Shown here piece by piece: positions 1 through 9,386 of a stretch of DNA of 64,000 bases (position 1 is the stretch's first letter; every line of letters starts with the position of its first letter). The notes under the pieces were generated by a model. It ran no database searches, was not told the DNA's origin, and saw nothing but the letters and a program-made list of their open reading frames with translations. Location of the stretch: contig JAOLYM010000004.1 in the NCBI GenBank assembly GCA_028343435.1, forward strand, positions 1-64,000, written 5' to 3'. The position numbers were made by a program, and so were the translations under genes. The DNA comes from Candidatus Nitrosopelagicus sp. (GTDB taxonomy: Archaea; Thermoproteota; Nitrososphaeria; Nitrososphaerales; Nitrosopumilaceae).

Positions 1-1
1 C

Positions 2-1375
2 TTTCAAAATCTATCAACTATTCCAGATATTTTAAAATTCAAAGTAATTGATACAATAGAGAATAAATTCATTGGCACATTAGACCAAAGATTTGTAGGT
101 GATCTTGATAAGGATCAAATTTTTGTTTTACGTGGATCACAATGGAGAGTTTTGAATATAGATGAAAAAGCATTCAAAGTGAATGTTTTACCTATTAGAT
201 CATCAAAAGAAATACCAGTTCCTAAATGGGAAGGTGTTAACATACCTGTTGATTATAAAACTGCTAACAAAGTTGGAAGCTTTAGGACTAGAGTTCGTAA
301 CGGTTCAGTAAAAATGATGAATGATGTAGTTTCAAATTTAGATTTTATTAGAATGCCAGATGAAAAAACAATTGTTATAGAGTCACATCGACTTCCACAA
401 CAAAGTGTATTAATTTTGCATTCATGTTTTGGAACAAAAATTAATTCAACATTAAAAATTATTTTGGAGACGATGTTAGATGCTTCTTTAGCTTCTAAAG
501 TTAAATCTAGTTCTGATGCATATAGAATTCTTTTATCTGTTGAGTCTAAATTTACAAAGAAACACATTACTGATGTATTTTCTTCTAATTTTGATATTAA
601 TGAAATAATGTCAGTAGCACTAAAAGGCAAAAATGATGTTACTTGGAAAACATTCTGTGTGGGAAAGAAATTTGGTTTTTATGACCGAGGAGATGTATAT
701 GTAAAAAATGAAGTTAGATATGATTTTGAACGAAATATCAATACTCCTCTTGTAAAAGAGGCATTTAGAGAATTATTTCATGAAAAATTTGATCTTGAAG
801 GTGCTCAAAGAATTATTGAATTAATTAAACAAAATGAAATTGAGATTGAATGGGTTGATGTTGATAAATTTTCTAAATTGGCAGAACCAGTATTAGATCA
901 AACTGTGATGTCGTATACAAATCCTGCAAGTATAGACAAAGAAATGTTGCTAAAAGTTAGAAAGCGTCTAATGGAGACTAAACAACGATTGATTTGTGCA
1001 CGATGTGGACTCTGGCAACGTGTTATGACTCCTAGTGAAACACACCCACTCAAATGTAAATATTGTAAGGGCCAACAGATTACCTGTACTTATGAATACG
1101 ATCATGAACTTGTAAAAACAATTCAAAAAAAGCATCAAGGAAAAAAACTAACTCCTGATGAAAAAAAGAATTTTGACAAAGCCTGGAAAGTATCATCATT
1201 ATTGTCTAGTTTTGGAAAAACAGCATTGATCGTTATGGCTGCTTATGGAGTTGGTCCTGATACCGGAGCTAGAATTTTAAAAAATAGAGTAGAAGATGAT
1301 GATGATTATCTGATTAAACAAATCATTATCGCAGAAAAGACCTATACTTTGACAAGGGGATTTTGGAAAGATTAG
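2..1375 (+). CDS. Lhr-type ATP-dependent helicase, C-terminal part (5' end outside window)
   Basis: The reading frame is open from base 2, so the true start and the helicase motor domains lie upstream of the window. What remains resembles the C-terminal region of archaeal Lhr-like superfamily 2 helicases. The first 50 codons read like the Lhr winged-helix/beta-bundle region (IGTLDQRFVGDLDKDQIF, then a WRV motif), followed by an LHSCFGTKIN segment typical of that family. Near 995-1080 there is a four-cysteine zinc-ribbon-like motif (CARC and CKYC). The family unwinds DNA or DNA:RNA hybrids in repair. A TTG at 152 is only an internal codon. The stop codon overlaps the stop of the convergent RPA gene by 4 bp. 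Family assignment is by motif only because the Walker motifs are not in view. Confidence 0.75.
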   Translation, partial: FQNLSTIPDILKFKVIDTIENKFIGTLDQRFVGDLDKDQIFVLRGSQWRVLNIDEKAFKVNVLPIRSSKEIPVPKWEGVNIPVDYKTANKVGSFRTRVRNGSVKMMNDVVSNLDFIRMPDEKTIVIESHRLPQQSVLILHSCFGTKINSTLKIILETMLDASLASKVKSSSDAYRILLSVESKFTKKHITDVFSSNFDINEIMSVALKGKNDVTWKTFCVGKKFGFYDRGDVYVKNEVRYDFERNINTPLVKEAFRELFHEKFDLEGAQRIIELIKQNEIEIEWVDVDKFSKLAEPVLDQTVMSYTNPASIDKEMLLKVRKRLMETKQRLICARCGLWQRVMTPSETHPLKCKYCKGQQITCTYEYDHELVKTIQKKHQGKKLTPDEKKNFDKAWKVSSLLSSFGKTALIVMAAYGVGPDTGARILKNRVEDDDDYLIKQIIIAEKTYTLTRGFWKD

Positions 1376-2766
1376 TTTTTCTTAATTATTTTTGAATAAG
1401 GTGTCAATACCAAATCTAGTTTTCCTTCTAGTCCAGGTCTTGCATTAACTCCTAAAATTGTAATTATGTCTCCTAGTGTAAAACTATCCATCAGGTCTGC
1501 TTGCTGTCTCCATCCTTTAATCCAAACTTGTCCGCTATCATCTTCGACAAACATTTCAGATAGTTGTATGTTGTCACCATTTTTGGTTTGAATATCTTTT
1601 CTTTCTGGTGCTTTTAGAACAATTGCCTCTACTGAATAATCATTACCTTCACTAACTTCTGTAATCTTTGTTCTAATTTCTGCTACAGTTGGAACTGTCT
1701 TGTCATCAATTTTTCTTACAAATGAGTCTTGATCAATTTGCATTGTATTTCCAAAAATCTTTGATGGCATGCATTCTAAAATATCATCTTTAACAAAACT
1801 ACTAATTGTATTTGCAACATCTGTAATTCTAACCAATTTCTTTGATTTATCTATGGCTAAGCCTGTTGTATTACCTGCTTGATCCTTTTCAATTGCTAGA
1901 AGTCTAACTATTGTAGGTTGAATTTCTGCATCTCCTTCAACATCAATTATTGTTGCATCATTTCCATGAATTTCTAGTCCTTGCATTCCAGTTTTTGTCC
2001 TAACTCCGAACAATTTGACTTTGGCATCTTGGGTAATTACTTTAGGAAGAATTGACTCATCTTTTCCCCAAAGCACTACGTTGACTAAATTTTTATTTTC
2101 ACCTCTTAATCTAAATTTCAAAGCCTTTGAAGGTTGACCTTTTGAATTTGTAAATTCAAGTAGACTCATTGCACTACCTAATGTTCCTGCAACAATCAAA
2201 TCTCTTTGTTCATCTTTAATTTCACTAACATCACTAATTTTTGAATCAATTGAGACAATGTCGCTTTCTGATTCTGATGTTTCTATTGTTGCACCAGAAC
2301 CAATATTTATTGTAGGTGCACCTGTTAAATCTGATTTTACATATGCTTTGATAATTTTAATCAAGTCTCCAGGTTTTAGTTCTTCAAGTCCTGGAAGATT
2401 TGCTTTTTCATCCCATAGTTTTACACTTGCTGTAGAATTATTATCGTAAACTGTAATTGTTCTCAAAGAAAACGAAGAACCATCTTTTTTTGTAAACTGT
2501 TTTGTAGGTGAAATATTCAAAACTCGACTTTCTAACGTTACTTCTTTTGCTCCGATGTAAAGATCTTTTATTGCTACTTCTGAATTTTGTGTTTGTTCTA
2601 GTGATACGCCTAAATCTGCTGCAACTAGGAAAATGGCTCCTTGATCTGTTAGGTAGCCTGCGCCCACTTTTTCTTTTTTCTCATTTATTCTCTCTTCAAT
2701 TACCGATCTAGATAATTCAGGAACTTTTTCCAATAATTTTGATATTAATTCTTCAAATTCAGACAA
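1372..2766 (-). CDS. Replication protein A-like ssDNA-binding protein (multiple OB folds)
   Basis: The 464-residue product begins with an acidic helical segment (MSEFEELISKLLEKVPEL) including a YLTDQGAIFLVAADLGV stretch, as in archaeal RPA large subunits. Repeated OB-fold-like beta segments follow (around residues 65-160, 180-275 and 345-460), for example TVYDNNSTASVKLWDEK and VFVEDDSGQVWIKGWR. It probably binds single-stranded DNA in replication and repair. No zinc finger is visible, unlike many euryarchaeal Rpa proteins. It is convergent with the helicase gene (4-bp stop overlap). Start: ATG, about 72 bp from the divergent ABC transporter gene, so the two likely share a promoter region. Confidence 0.8.
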   Translation of the reverse strand: MSEFEELISKLLEKVPELSRSVIEERINEKKEKVGAGYLTDQGAIFLVAADLGVSLEQTQNSEVAIKDLYIGAKEVTLESRVLNISPTKQFTKKDGSSFSLRTITVYDNNSTASVKLWDEKANLPGLEELKPGDLIKIIKAYVKSDLTGAPTINIGSGATIETSESESDIVSIDSKISDVSEIKDEQRDLIVAGTLGSAMSLLEFTNSKGQPSKALKFRLRGENKNLVNVVLWGKDESILPKVITQDAKVKLFGVRTKTGMQGLEIHGNDATIIDVEGDAEIQPTIVRLLAIEKDQAGNTTGLAIDKSKKLVRITDVANTISSFVKDDILECMPSKIFGNTMQIDQDSFVRKIDDKTVPTVAEIRTKITEVSEGNDYSVEAIVLKAPERKDIQTKNGDNIQLSEMFVEDDSGQVWIKGWRQQADLMDSFTLGDIITILGVNARPGLEGKLDLVLTPYSKIIKKN

Positions 2767-2838
2767 TTATTATTACAAGAAAGAGATTGTTAATAAAATT
2801 ATCATTAAACACATTAGTGGTTTGTATAAATCTCAATT

Positions 2839-3771
2839 ATGCTATGTATTGAAACGAAAGACTTGAGAAAGAAATATGCTTCAACTGTTGCAGTTGATGG
2901 TGTTGATCTTCAAATAGAATCTGGTCAGGTTTTTGGTTTTTTAGGACCAAACGGTGCGGGAAAATCTACTGTTATCAAACTCTTAACAACTCTAATTTCT
3001 CCTTCTAATGGAAAAATTTCTGTACTAGGCATAGATTCAGCTAAACATCCTCTTGAAATCAGAAAAAAAATTGGAGTAGTTTTACAACAACCTAGCTACG
3101 AACCAACTCTTTCAGCTGAAAAATCTCTTGAAAAATATGGCATGATGTGGAATATTGATAAAAAAACACGAAAGAAACGAACCGAAGAACTACTTTCTGC
3201 CTTTGGTTTAGAAGAAATTAGAAAAAAGAAGATGGATGATCTATCAATTGGTCAACGTAGAAGAGTACAGGTAGCAAGAGAGTTCATGCACGATATGGAC
3301 TTGTTATTTTTAGATGAACCTACAGTTGGCTTAGATCCTGCCGCAAGAAGGAAATTACTGGATTTTCTCAGAGAACAAGTAAAAAACTCTGGACTCACAA
3401 TTTTCTATACAACTCATGTCCTATCTGAAGCTGAATATCTTTGTGATAACATTGCAATCATAAATAATGGAAAGATAATGGCAGTTGATTCTCCATCTGA
3501 ATTAAAAAATAGATTCGGTCATGAAAAAACAATTAAAATTCATATTTCTACAGTCTCTGAAGAACTAAAATCTAAATTATCTACAATTCCAGAATGTCAA
3601 ATCAAACTAGAACCTGAACCAACTGTCATAATTAATTCTACAAAATCTGAAATTGTATTAATGAATATTTTAAAAATTTTAAATGAAACTGACACAAAAA
3701 TAAATGATTTATCTGCAATTCCAACAAATCTGGAAGAGATATTTCTTAAAGTAGTGGGTGATTCAAATTAA
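2839..3771 (+). CDS. ABC transporter ATP-binding protein (DrrA/CcmA type)
   Basis: This 310-residue nucleotide-binding domain has Walker A GPNGAGKS near residue 38, an ABC signature region SIGQRRRV, Walker B LLFLDEPT followed by the D-loop GLD, and a switch His in TTHVLSEAE. The C-terminal 80 residues match the extension of daunorubicin-type (DrrA) exporters. It energises the permease encoded by the next gene, which starts inside its last codons (14-bp overlap), so the two are translationally coupled. The substrate cannot be read from sequence; lipid, drug or polysaccharide export are all possible. Confidence 0.9.
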   Translation: MLCIETKDLRKKYASTVAVDGVDLQIESGQVFGFLGPNGAGKSTVIKLLTTLISPSNGKISVLGIDSAKHPLEIRKKIGVVLQQPSYEPTLSAEKSLEKYGMMWNIDKKTRKKRTEELLSAFGLEEIRKKKMDDLSIGQRRRVQVAREFMHDMDLLFLDEPTVGLDPAARRKLLDFLREQVKNSGLTIFYTTHVLSEAEYLCDNIAIINNGKIMAVDSPSELKNRFGHEKTIKIHISTVSEELKSKLSTIPECQIKLEPEPTVIINSTKSEIVLMNILKILNETDTKINDLSAIPTNLEEIFLKVVGDSN

Positions 3772-4528
3772 TCCCATAATTAGACTAGTAAATAGAAATC
3801 TAACAATTTCTATTAATCCTGGATTTATTATTTGGCAAATACTTTTTCCATTAATCTATATTTTTGTCGCAGGTTTTGCTTACACTGCACTAATTGACAG
3901 TGTCCCATTTGGGGGAAAAAATCTTGATTATCCTGCATTTCTTGCATCTGGTATGATTGGTTTTAACATTATGAATAGTACGTTAATTTCTGGAATAATT
4001 ATCTGGAACGATAGACGCCATGGTATGTTTGAACAAATCATGTCTGGCCCATTCACTAGAACTCATTACATCCTAAGTAACATTGTAACAATTGGAATTA
4101 TTGGATTATTTAGCGCTGCATTAATCACAGCAGTAGGTTATCCTGTATTTTTTGATTCTGTTGAATTTAATATTGTAACCATTCCTCTAATAATTTTTGG
4201 TTCAGTAGTTGGTGCAATATTATTTGGCTCAATTGCATCAATAATTTCTGTAAAACTTCGTTCTAGTGAAGGATTTAATGTAATTATTAACACAGTATTT
4301 CTTTTTTGTGCATTTGCAAGTACAGCATTTTATCCTGTTCAAGGCGCACCTCAACCATTAGCAACTATATTTTATCTAAATCCATTATCGTATTTGGTAG
4401 ATATCATAAGAGCTGGAATTTTTGGTCAAGTTACGGATTTTGTAATTACTGAAATGTTAGTTTTAGTCGCATTAGCTGCAATTCTATTTGTTATTGCAAC
4501 AAAATTACTAACAAAATTAGATTTTTAA
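3758..4528 (+). CDS. ABC-2 type transporter permease
   Basis: The product is a 256-residue integral membrane protein with about six hydrophobic helices (roughly residues 25-45, 60-80, 110-130, 140-165, 175-195 and 230-250), the layout of ABC-2 (DrrB-like) permeases. The central segment with LNPLSYLVDIIRAGIFG is the conserved ABC-2 signature area before the last helix. The start is GTG overlapping the end of the ATPase gene. It forms the membrane half of the exporter with that ATPase. Confidence 0.88.
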   Translation: MIQINPIIRLVNRNLTISINPGFIIWQILFPLIYIFVAGFAYTALIDSVPFGGKNLDYPAFLASGMIGFNIMNSTLISGIIIWNDRRHGMFEQIMSGPFTRTHYILSNIVTIGIIGLFSAALITAVGYPVFFDSVEFNIVTIPLIIFGSVVGAILFGSIASIISVKLRSSEGFNVIINTVFLFCAFASTAFYPVQGAPQPLATIFYLNPLSYLVDIIRAGIFGQVTDFVITEMLVLVALAAILFVIATKLLTKLDF

Positions 4529-4535
4529 AAAAGAA

Positions 4536-4607
4536 TAGCCCAGCCCGGACTCGAACCGAGGTCAAAGGCTCCAAGGGCCCCTATGCTTGCCGCTACACTA
4601 CTGGGCT
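4536..4607 (-). tRNA. tRNA-Gln (anticodon UUG), with C33
   Basis: The minus strand folds into a complete cloverleaf of 72 nt including discriminator A73. The acceptor stem is 7 bp (AGCCCAG with CTGGGCT), the D stem is GTGT/GCAT with GG in the loop, the anticodon stem is GGGGC/GCCTT with loop CCTTGGA, and the T stem is CTCGG/CCGGG with loop TTCGAGT. The loop places UUG at positions 34-36, reading CAA. The A1-U72 pair fits archaeal tRNA-Gln, the substrate of the GatDE amidotransferase encoded in this window at 11-14 kb. Position 33 is C instead of the nearly universal U. A TATA-like stretch (about 4633-4648, minus strand) sits at the expected distance. No CCA is encoded. Confidence 0.9.
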
Positions 4608-4644
4608 TCTAAATGAAAAAACAATTCACCCCTATAATATTATT

Positions 4645-5673
4645 TTATAATGATTTCATAGTTTTTAAAAGAACTTGGTATGGATCCTCAAATGATGCAA
4701 CTAATTTTTTTGCTTTTTCTTTCTTTTTCTTAATAATTTGGGGGTTATTTAGAACCTGTTGAATTTCTCTAGAAATTCTATTTGGATTCTCACTTCTAAG
4801 AATTATTCTCTTCTTAACTAAAAAATCCTCAATCCTGTTTGGTACTACATTTAATGAAATAGTTGGAATTCCTAATAATCCTGCTTCTGCAGTCATTGTT
4901 CCTCCTGACCCAACAAAATAATCTATATTTTTTAATAATTCATTTCCATTTACGGGTTTTGATAAAAGAGAAATATTATTCCCAAAAATTTTCTTTAGGT
5001 TCTTAGACTGATCTTTATATCTGGATAATACAATTTTTTTTTCATCAGGAAAGTCACCCACAATTTTTTTAATAATTTTAATGGTTTTACTCTTTTTTGT
5101 AATATATGCTGCCTCAGATTCTTCAGGTCGAATTAGAATTATTTTTTTGTCTTTTGATTTATTTTGTTTATTTTTTTTATAATTTTTAATAATTACTCCT
5201 GCATCAATTGTTCTGTATTTTATGATATTTTTATAATCTATACCAAATCCATCAAAATCTTGTTTTGGAATAATCCACGGTGTTAATAATTTTGTAACAT
5301 AAGGAAGTGATAATTTCATTACTGCTTTTGCATGAGGTGAATCAGAAAATGCTATGTGGGGAATGCCTAATCCGTATGCGACTCTAGATGCTTCAGGAGA
5401 GCAAAAACTAATTAGTAAATTTGGACTCCATTTTTCAATTTTCTTTGTTAATAATTCACTTCTATTCAAACTTGCTAGTAATTTATTTACATTATTTTTT
5501 CCACCATGTTTTCCAACTATTATTGGATTTATTGTTCCAAATTCTTCAATACCATTTACTTGCTGATATTTTCTAGATGTAGAAATAATCTTGTGTTGTT
5601 TTCTAAGTTTTTGTATAAAATATTCAAAAAACAAGTATTGTTTTGGTGTTAGAATGTCAAACCAGATCTTCAA
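4645..5673 (-). CDS. DUF354 family protein (glycosyltransferase-B-like fold)
   Basis: This 342-residue protein begins MKIWFDILTPKQYLFFEYF and resembles DUF354 proteins, which look like UDP-GlcNAc 2-epimerase/GT-B glycosyltransferases. Two Rossmann-like halves are suggested: residues 1-150, and 170-340 with the nucleotide-binding-type glycine segment GSGGTMTAEAGLLGIPTIS. It may act on a surface or lipid-linked sugar, but the reaction is unknown. The gene is single on the minus strand; its 3' end runs into the tRNA-Gln promoter. It is rich in lysine and asparagine like the glycan genes further right. Confidence 0.7.
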   Translation of the reverse strand: MKIWFDILTPKQYLFFEYFIQKLRKQHKIISTSRKYQQVNGIEEFGTINPIIVGKHGGKNNVNKLLASLNRSELLTKKIEKWSPNLLISFCSPEASRVAYGLGIPHIAFSDSPHAKAVMKLSLPYVTKLLTPWIIPKQDFDGFGIDYKNIIKYRTIDAGVIIKNYKKNKQNKSKDKKIILIRPEESEAAYITKKSKTIKIIKKIVGDFPDEKKIVLSRYKDQSKNLKKIFGNNISLLSKPVNGNELLKNIDYFVGSGGTMTAEAGLLGIPTISLNVVPNRIEDFLVKKRIILRSENPNRISREIQQVLNNPQIIKKKKEKAKKLVASFEDPYQVLLKTMKSL

Positions 5674-5734
5674 GTATTAGCACTTCATAGATAACTGCAA
5701 TAAGTATTTCTTAGTCTTGATATTATAGTCCTTA

Positions 5735-6871
5735 ATGGCAACAAAAGTTGTAATTTATGGATTAAGTACTGAAGGTTACTCTATTGCATGCAAAATTGCT
5801 CTTAATGGTGGTGATGTTCAAATAATTGATGAATCTACTCCTTCCGCTATATCTATCAAAGAAGATATCGCCAAATCATATCCTTCTGTACAGGCATTAA
5901 AAGACGATGAACCGCTACTTGCGATGACATCAATTGATGCAGCAATTTCTAAAGCACAAGTACTAATTTTTGCACCAAGAATTAGGAAAATTGGTCAAGA
6001 TACAAAAATTGAGATAAATTCAAAATTCAAAGATGCGGTCTCAAATATCAAAAAAGGCTGTAATGTTGTTTATGGATTAGGTACTGGTTTTGGAGGGAAT
6101 TCTGAAAATATATCATTACTTGAACATGTTACAGGATTAAAGGTAGGAAAAAATATCTCGTATTTCTACTATCCTTTATCAAAAGAAGTCACAATAAAGC
6201 AATACATTGGTTCATCAGATGGAAAAGAAAATGAAATTTTAAAAAAATTATTTGTAAATGATAAAAACTTAAATTTTTTATCATTAAGTTCATCAGAATA
6301 TTTTCATGCTATAGATATTCTAAAACAATTTTCTAGTCAAACAAGTATACTTGAAGTTTGCAAATTTGCTAAAGATTCCGTAACTAAATCTGATCTGAAT
6401 TCAGAAAAATTAGGAGAACTTTTTCTTGATGATCTAATTAACGGATTATTTGATTTAAGATCTTTAAGTAGTTCATTTGAAGGTGCAAGTAGTTTGATGT
6501 ATCTCATTAATGGAAGTATGAAAGGATTAGATGGATACATTAAACGATTGATTGATGAAACTAGATTAATTCTAAAGAAAAATGAATTAAAGGCTAGTAG
6601 AACAAAAATTCTACTTTTATGGACTTTAGATCAACATGAAATGAAAGGAGAAAAAATTGAAAAACTTCAAGAATTAGAAACTAAACTCAAAGATTACATC
6701 GGTGACGTTGAATCAATTAATCAACCAGTAGATGTATTTCAAAATGATAAAACTACGATTGTAGTTGTTTGCTCAAAATATGATTTTGATTATATGATGA
6801 AAAATAATAAAGATGATGAATTAATTATACTCAAAGCTAATCCATTGTGCCAATTAATAGCACAAAAATAA
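5735..6871 (+). CDS. Rossmann-fold protein of unknown function, first gene of the heat-shock operon
   Basis: The 378-residue product starts with a dinucleotide-binding-like segment (VVIYGLSTEGYSIACKIALNGG, an imperfect GxGxxG) and a second strand ending VQIIDES, the pattern of UDP-glucose/GDP-mannose dehydrogenase N-terminal domains. The catalytic cysteine motif of those enzymes is absent. The rest is helical. It lies 26 bp upstream of grpE on the same strand, so it is probably cotranscribed with grpE-dnaK-dnaJ. I do not recognise a function; a regulatory or NAD(P)-sensing role is only a guess. Confidence 0.6.
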   Translation: MATKVVIYGLSTEGYSIACKIALNGGDVQIIDESTPSAISIKEDIAKSYPSVQALKDDEPLLAMTSIDAAISKAQVLIFAPRIRKIGQDTKIEINSKFKDAVSNIKKGCNVVYGLGTGFGGNSENISLLEHVTGLKVGKNISYFYYPLSKEVTIKQYIGSSDGKENEILKKLFVNDKNLNFLSLSSSEYFHAIDILKQFSSQTSILEVCKFAKDSVTKSDLNSEKLGELFLDDLINGLFDLRSLSSSFEGASSLMYLINGSMKGLDGYIKRLIDETRLILKKNELKASRTKILLLWTLDQHEMKGEKIEKLQELETKLKDYIGDVESINQPVDVFQNDKTTIVVVCSKYDFDYMMKNNKDDELIILKANPLCQLIAQK

Positions 6872-6897
6872 TATGTTCAAAAATTAATTGATCTATA

Positions 6898-7455
6898 ATG
6901 TCTGAAGATAAAGAATCAAATATTGAAGAACCATTTGCAACTGAAGAATTCAATGAGGAACTAAAAAATGCTCCACTAGACCAAGAAACAAAAGAAAATA
7001 TCAAACGACTTGACGAAGGAATTATGAATCTAAAAAAAGAAAATTCTGAGTTAAAAGATAAATGGCAACGTGCTTTAGCTGATTATCAAAATTTAGAAAG
7101 GCGAACACAAGTTGAAATATCTCAAAGAGTTTCTAGTAAAACTAACGTTCTACTTCTAAATTTTATTAATATCTATGAAGATTTTATTCGAGCAGTTGAT
7201 GTCTTATCAAAAGATAATGTTGATACAAATGGCCTACAAGCCATAATAAAAAATATGGAATCACTACTTCATGAAAATAATATTAAACCGATAGATGCTG
7301 TTGGTGAAATTTTTGATCCACAAATTCATGAGGCTGTTTCTATGATTGTAGATGAGACTCTAGATGAAGGCACAATTACTCAAGAGGTATCTAAAGGCTA
7401 CATTTCTGGCAAAGCTATTTTAAAACCATCTAAGGTCATTGTATCAAAGAAATAA
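6898..7455 (+). CDS. grpE: GrpE nucleotide exchange factor
   Basis: The 185-residue product has the GrpE layout: an acidic N-terminus, a long coiled coil (about residues 30-95, with LADYQNLERRT), and a C-terminal beta domain ending VSKGYISGKAILKPSKVIVSKK, which corresponds to the conserved GrpE tail (GY..g.r.lRpA.V.V). It releases ADP from DnaK. It is followed after 20 bp by dnaK and dnaJ, a complete bacterial-type Hsp70 module, which mesophilic archaea are thought to have acquired by transfer. Confidence 0.95.
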   Translation: MSEDKESNIEEPFATEEFNEELKNAPLDQETKENIKRLDEGIMNLKKENSELKDKWQRALADYQNLERRTQVEISQRVSSKTNVLLLNFINIYEDFIRAVDVLSKDNVDTNGLQAIIKNMESLLHENNIKPIDAVGEIFDPQIHEAVSMIVDETLDEGTITQEVSKGYISGKAILKPSKVIVSKK

Positions 7456-7475
7456 AATTAAAGAATGTGTAAAAT

Positions 7476-9356
7476 ATGGCTGAAAAAATTATTGGTATTG
7501 ATCTAGGAACAAGTAACTCTGCTGCATCTGTTATGCAGGGTGGAAAACCTACGTTGATACCTGCTGCAGAAGGTACAACCGTAGCCGGCAAAGCATTCCC
7601 ATCAGTAGTAGCATTTTCAAAAGATGGTGAACTTTTAGTTGGAGAACCTGCAAGAAGACAAGCAGTAACAAATCCTGATAATACTATTCGTGAAGCAAAA
7701 CGAAAGATGGGTGAAGACTTCTTGTATAAAATACAAGGAAAAGAGTACAAACCTCAACAAATCTCTGCATTTATTCTTCAGAAAATTAAACGTGATGCTG
7801 AAGCATTCACTGGTGATACAATAAACAAGGCTGTAATTACAGTTCCTGCATATTTCAATGATAATCAAAGACAGGCAACAAAAGATGCTGGAACAATAGC
7901 CGGATTGGAAGTTGTAAGAATTATCAATGAACCAACCGCTGCATCACTTGCATTTGGATTAGACAAAAGTAAAGAAGACATGAAAATATTGGTCTTTGAT
8001 TTTGGTGGTGGTACACTTGATGTAACAATCATGGAGATGGGTGGAGGTGTTTTTGAGGTAATGAGTACTTCTGGCGATACAAAACTAGGTGGTGCTGATA
8101 TGGATCAAGCAATAATTGATTATGTAATTGATGAATTTAGGAAAAAAGAAGGAATAGATCTTTCTACTGATAATACGGCTGTGACTAGAATTAAAGAAGC
8201 TGGAGAAAAAGCAAAAATTGAATTATCTACTGTAATGGAAACTGATGTAAATCTCCCATTTATTGCTCAAGACTCATCTGGCGCAAAAAATCTTGAAGTT
8301 AAAATTACAAGAGCAAAACTCGATGATCTAGTTAGTCCAATTGTTCAAAGATGTAAGTCATCTATTGATAAAGCACTAGAAGATGCAAAACTTTCTACAT
8401 CTGATATTACAAAAATTGTTTTGATTGGTGGCCCAACACGTATGCCAATTGTCAAAAAATTTGTAAGTGATTCTGTTGGAAAAGAAGGTGAATCTGGAGT
8501 TGATCCTATGGAGGCTGTAGCATTTGGTGCAGCAGTTCAAGCAGGAATTATTGCAGGTGATGTAACTAGTGATATCGTATTACTTGATGTTACGCCGTTA
8601 ACTCTTGGAATTGAAACATTGGGTGGCGTAAGAGAACCAATTATAGAAAGAAATACAACAATTCCAACATCTAAAGATAAAACATTCACAACTGCTGCAG
8701 ATAGTCAAACTGCAGTTACCATTAATGTTGTACAAGGTGAAAGACCGATGGTTGCTGATAATGTATCATTAGGCACCTTTAATCTAACTGATATTCCACC
8801 TGCACCAAGAGGTGTACCTCAAATCAATGTGAAATTTGATATTGATGCAAATGGTATCTTGAATGTAACTGCAAAAGATTTGGGTACAGGCAAAGATGCT
8901 AAAATTACAATTCAATCTACAACAAAAATGTCAGATGATGAAATTAAAAAAATGCAAGAAGATGCTGAAGGTCATGCTGAAGAAGATAAAAAGAAGAAAG
9001 AAGCAGTTGATATTAAAAATGAGGCTGAAAGTTTCATTTATACTACTGAAAAATTAGTAAATCAAGATCTTAAAGATAAAATCCCTCAAGAAAAAGGTAT
9101 TCAAATCACGGATGCAGTCAAGGAACTAAAAGATTCATTATCACAAGACTCAGAACAAATTAAACAAAAACTTGAAGCAGTCAAAACAATTGTTAATGAA
9201 GTAACGACCGAATTGTACAAAAATGCATCACCACCACCTGGAGAACAACAATCTGGAGAACAACAATCTGGAGAACAACAATCTGGAGAACAACAATCTG
9301 GAGAACAACAATCTGATACTAATTCTGAACAAAAATCAGAAAAATCATCGAGTTAG
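7476..9356 (+). CDS. dnaK: DnaK (Hsp70) chaperone
   Basis: The 626-residue protein starts with the phosphate-1 motif [10 protein letters not shown] and shows the other Hsp70 ATPase signatures: [13 protein letters not shown] and [11 protein letters not shown]. The substrate-binding domain contains [14 protein letters not shown] and [10 protein letters not shown]. The C-terminal tail holds five perfect copies of the pentapeptide GEQQS encoded by a 15-bp tandem repeat, then a serine-rich end, in place of a bacterial-type conserved tail. It works with GrpE and DnaJ encoded on both sides in one operon to refold proteins in the cytoplasm. Confidence 0.97.
   Translation: MAEKIIGIDLGTSNSAASVMQGGKPTLIPAAEGTTVAGKAFPSVVAFSKDGELLVGEPARRQAVTNPDNTIREAKRKMGEDFLYKIQGKEYKPQQISAFILQKIKRDAEAFTGDTINKAVITVPAYFNDNQRQATKDAGTIAGLEVVRIINEPTAASLAFGLDKSKEDMKILVFDFGGGTLDVTIMEMGGGVFEVMSTSGDTKLGGADMDQAIIDYVIDEFRKKEGIDLSTDNTAVTRIKEAGEKAKIELSTVMETDVNLPFIAQDSSGAKNLEVKITRAKLDDLVSPIVQRCKSSIDKALEDAKLSTSDITKIVLIGGPTRMPIVKKFVSDSVGKEGESGVDPMEAVAFGAAVQAGIIAGDVTSDIVLLDVTPLTLGIETLGGVREPIIERNTTIPTSKDKTFTTAADSQTAVTINVVQGERPMVADNVSLGTFNLTDIPPAPRGVPQINVKFDIDANGILNVTAKDLGTGKDAKITIQSTTKMSDDEIKKMQEDAEGHAEEDKKKKEAVDIKNEAESFIYTTEKLVNQDLKDKIPQEKGIQITDAVKELKDSLSQDSEQIKQKLEAVKTIVNEVTTELYKNASPPPGEQQSGEQQSGEQQSGEQQSGEQQSDTNSEQKSEKSSS
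9240..9314 (+). repeat. 15-bp minisatellite, 5 perfect copies, inside dnaK
   Basis: The unit GGAGAACAACAATCT occurs five times head to tail with no mismatch and encodes GEQQS repeats in the disordered C-terminal tail of DnaK. The unit is a multiple of three, so copy-number change keeps the frame. Perfect identity suggests recent expansion by slippage. Confidence 0.97.
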
Positions 9357-9386
9357 TTAATTAATAATTGATTAAGCAGATTATCT

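Noticed and set aside
152-1375. Taking TTG 152 as the true start of a 407-aa protein
   Set aside because: The frame is open upstream to base 2 and the upstream codons match the Lhr family, so the gene is cut by the window edge.
9240-9314. Regular short repeats considered as CRISPR
   Set aside because: Units are 15 bp without spacers and in frame within dnaK.
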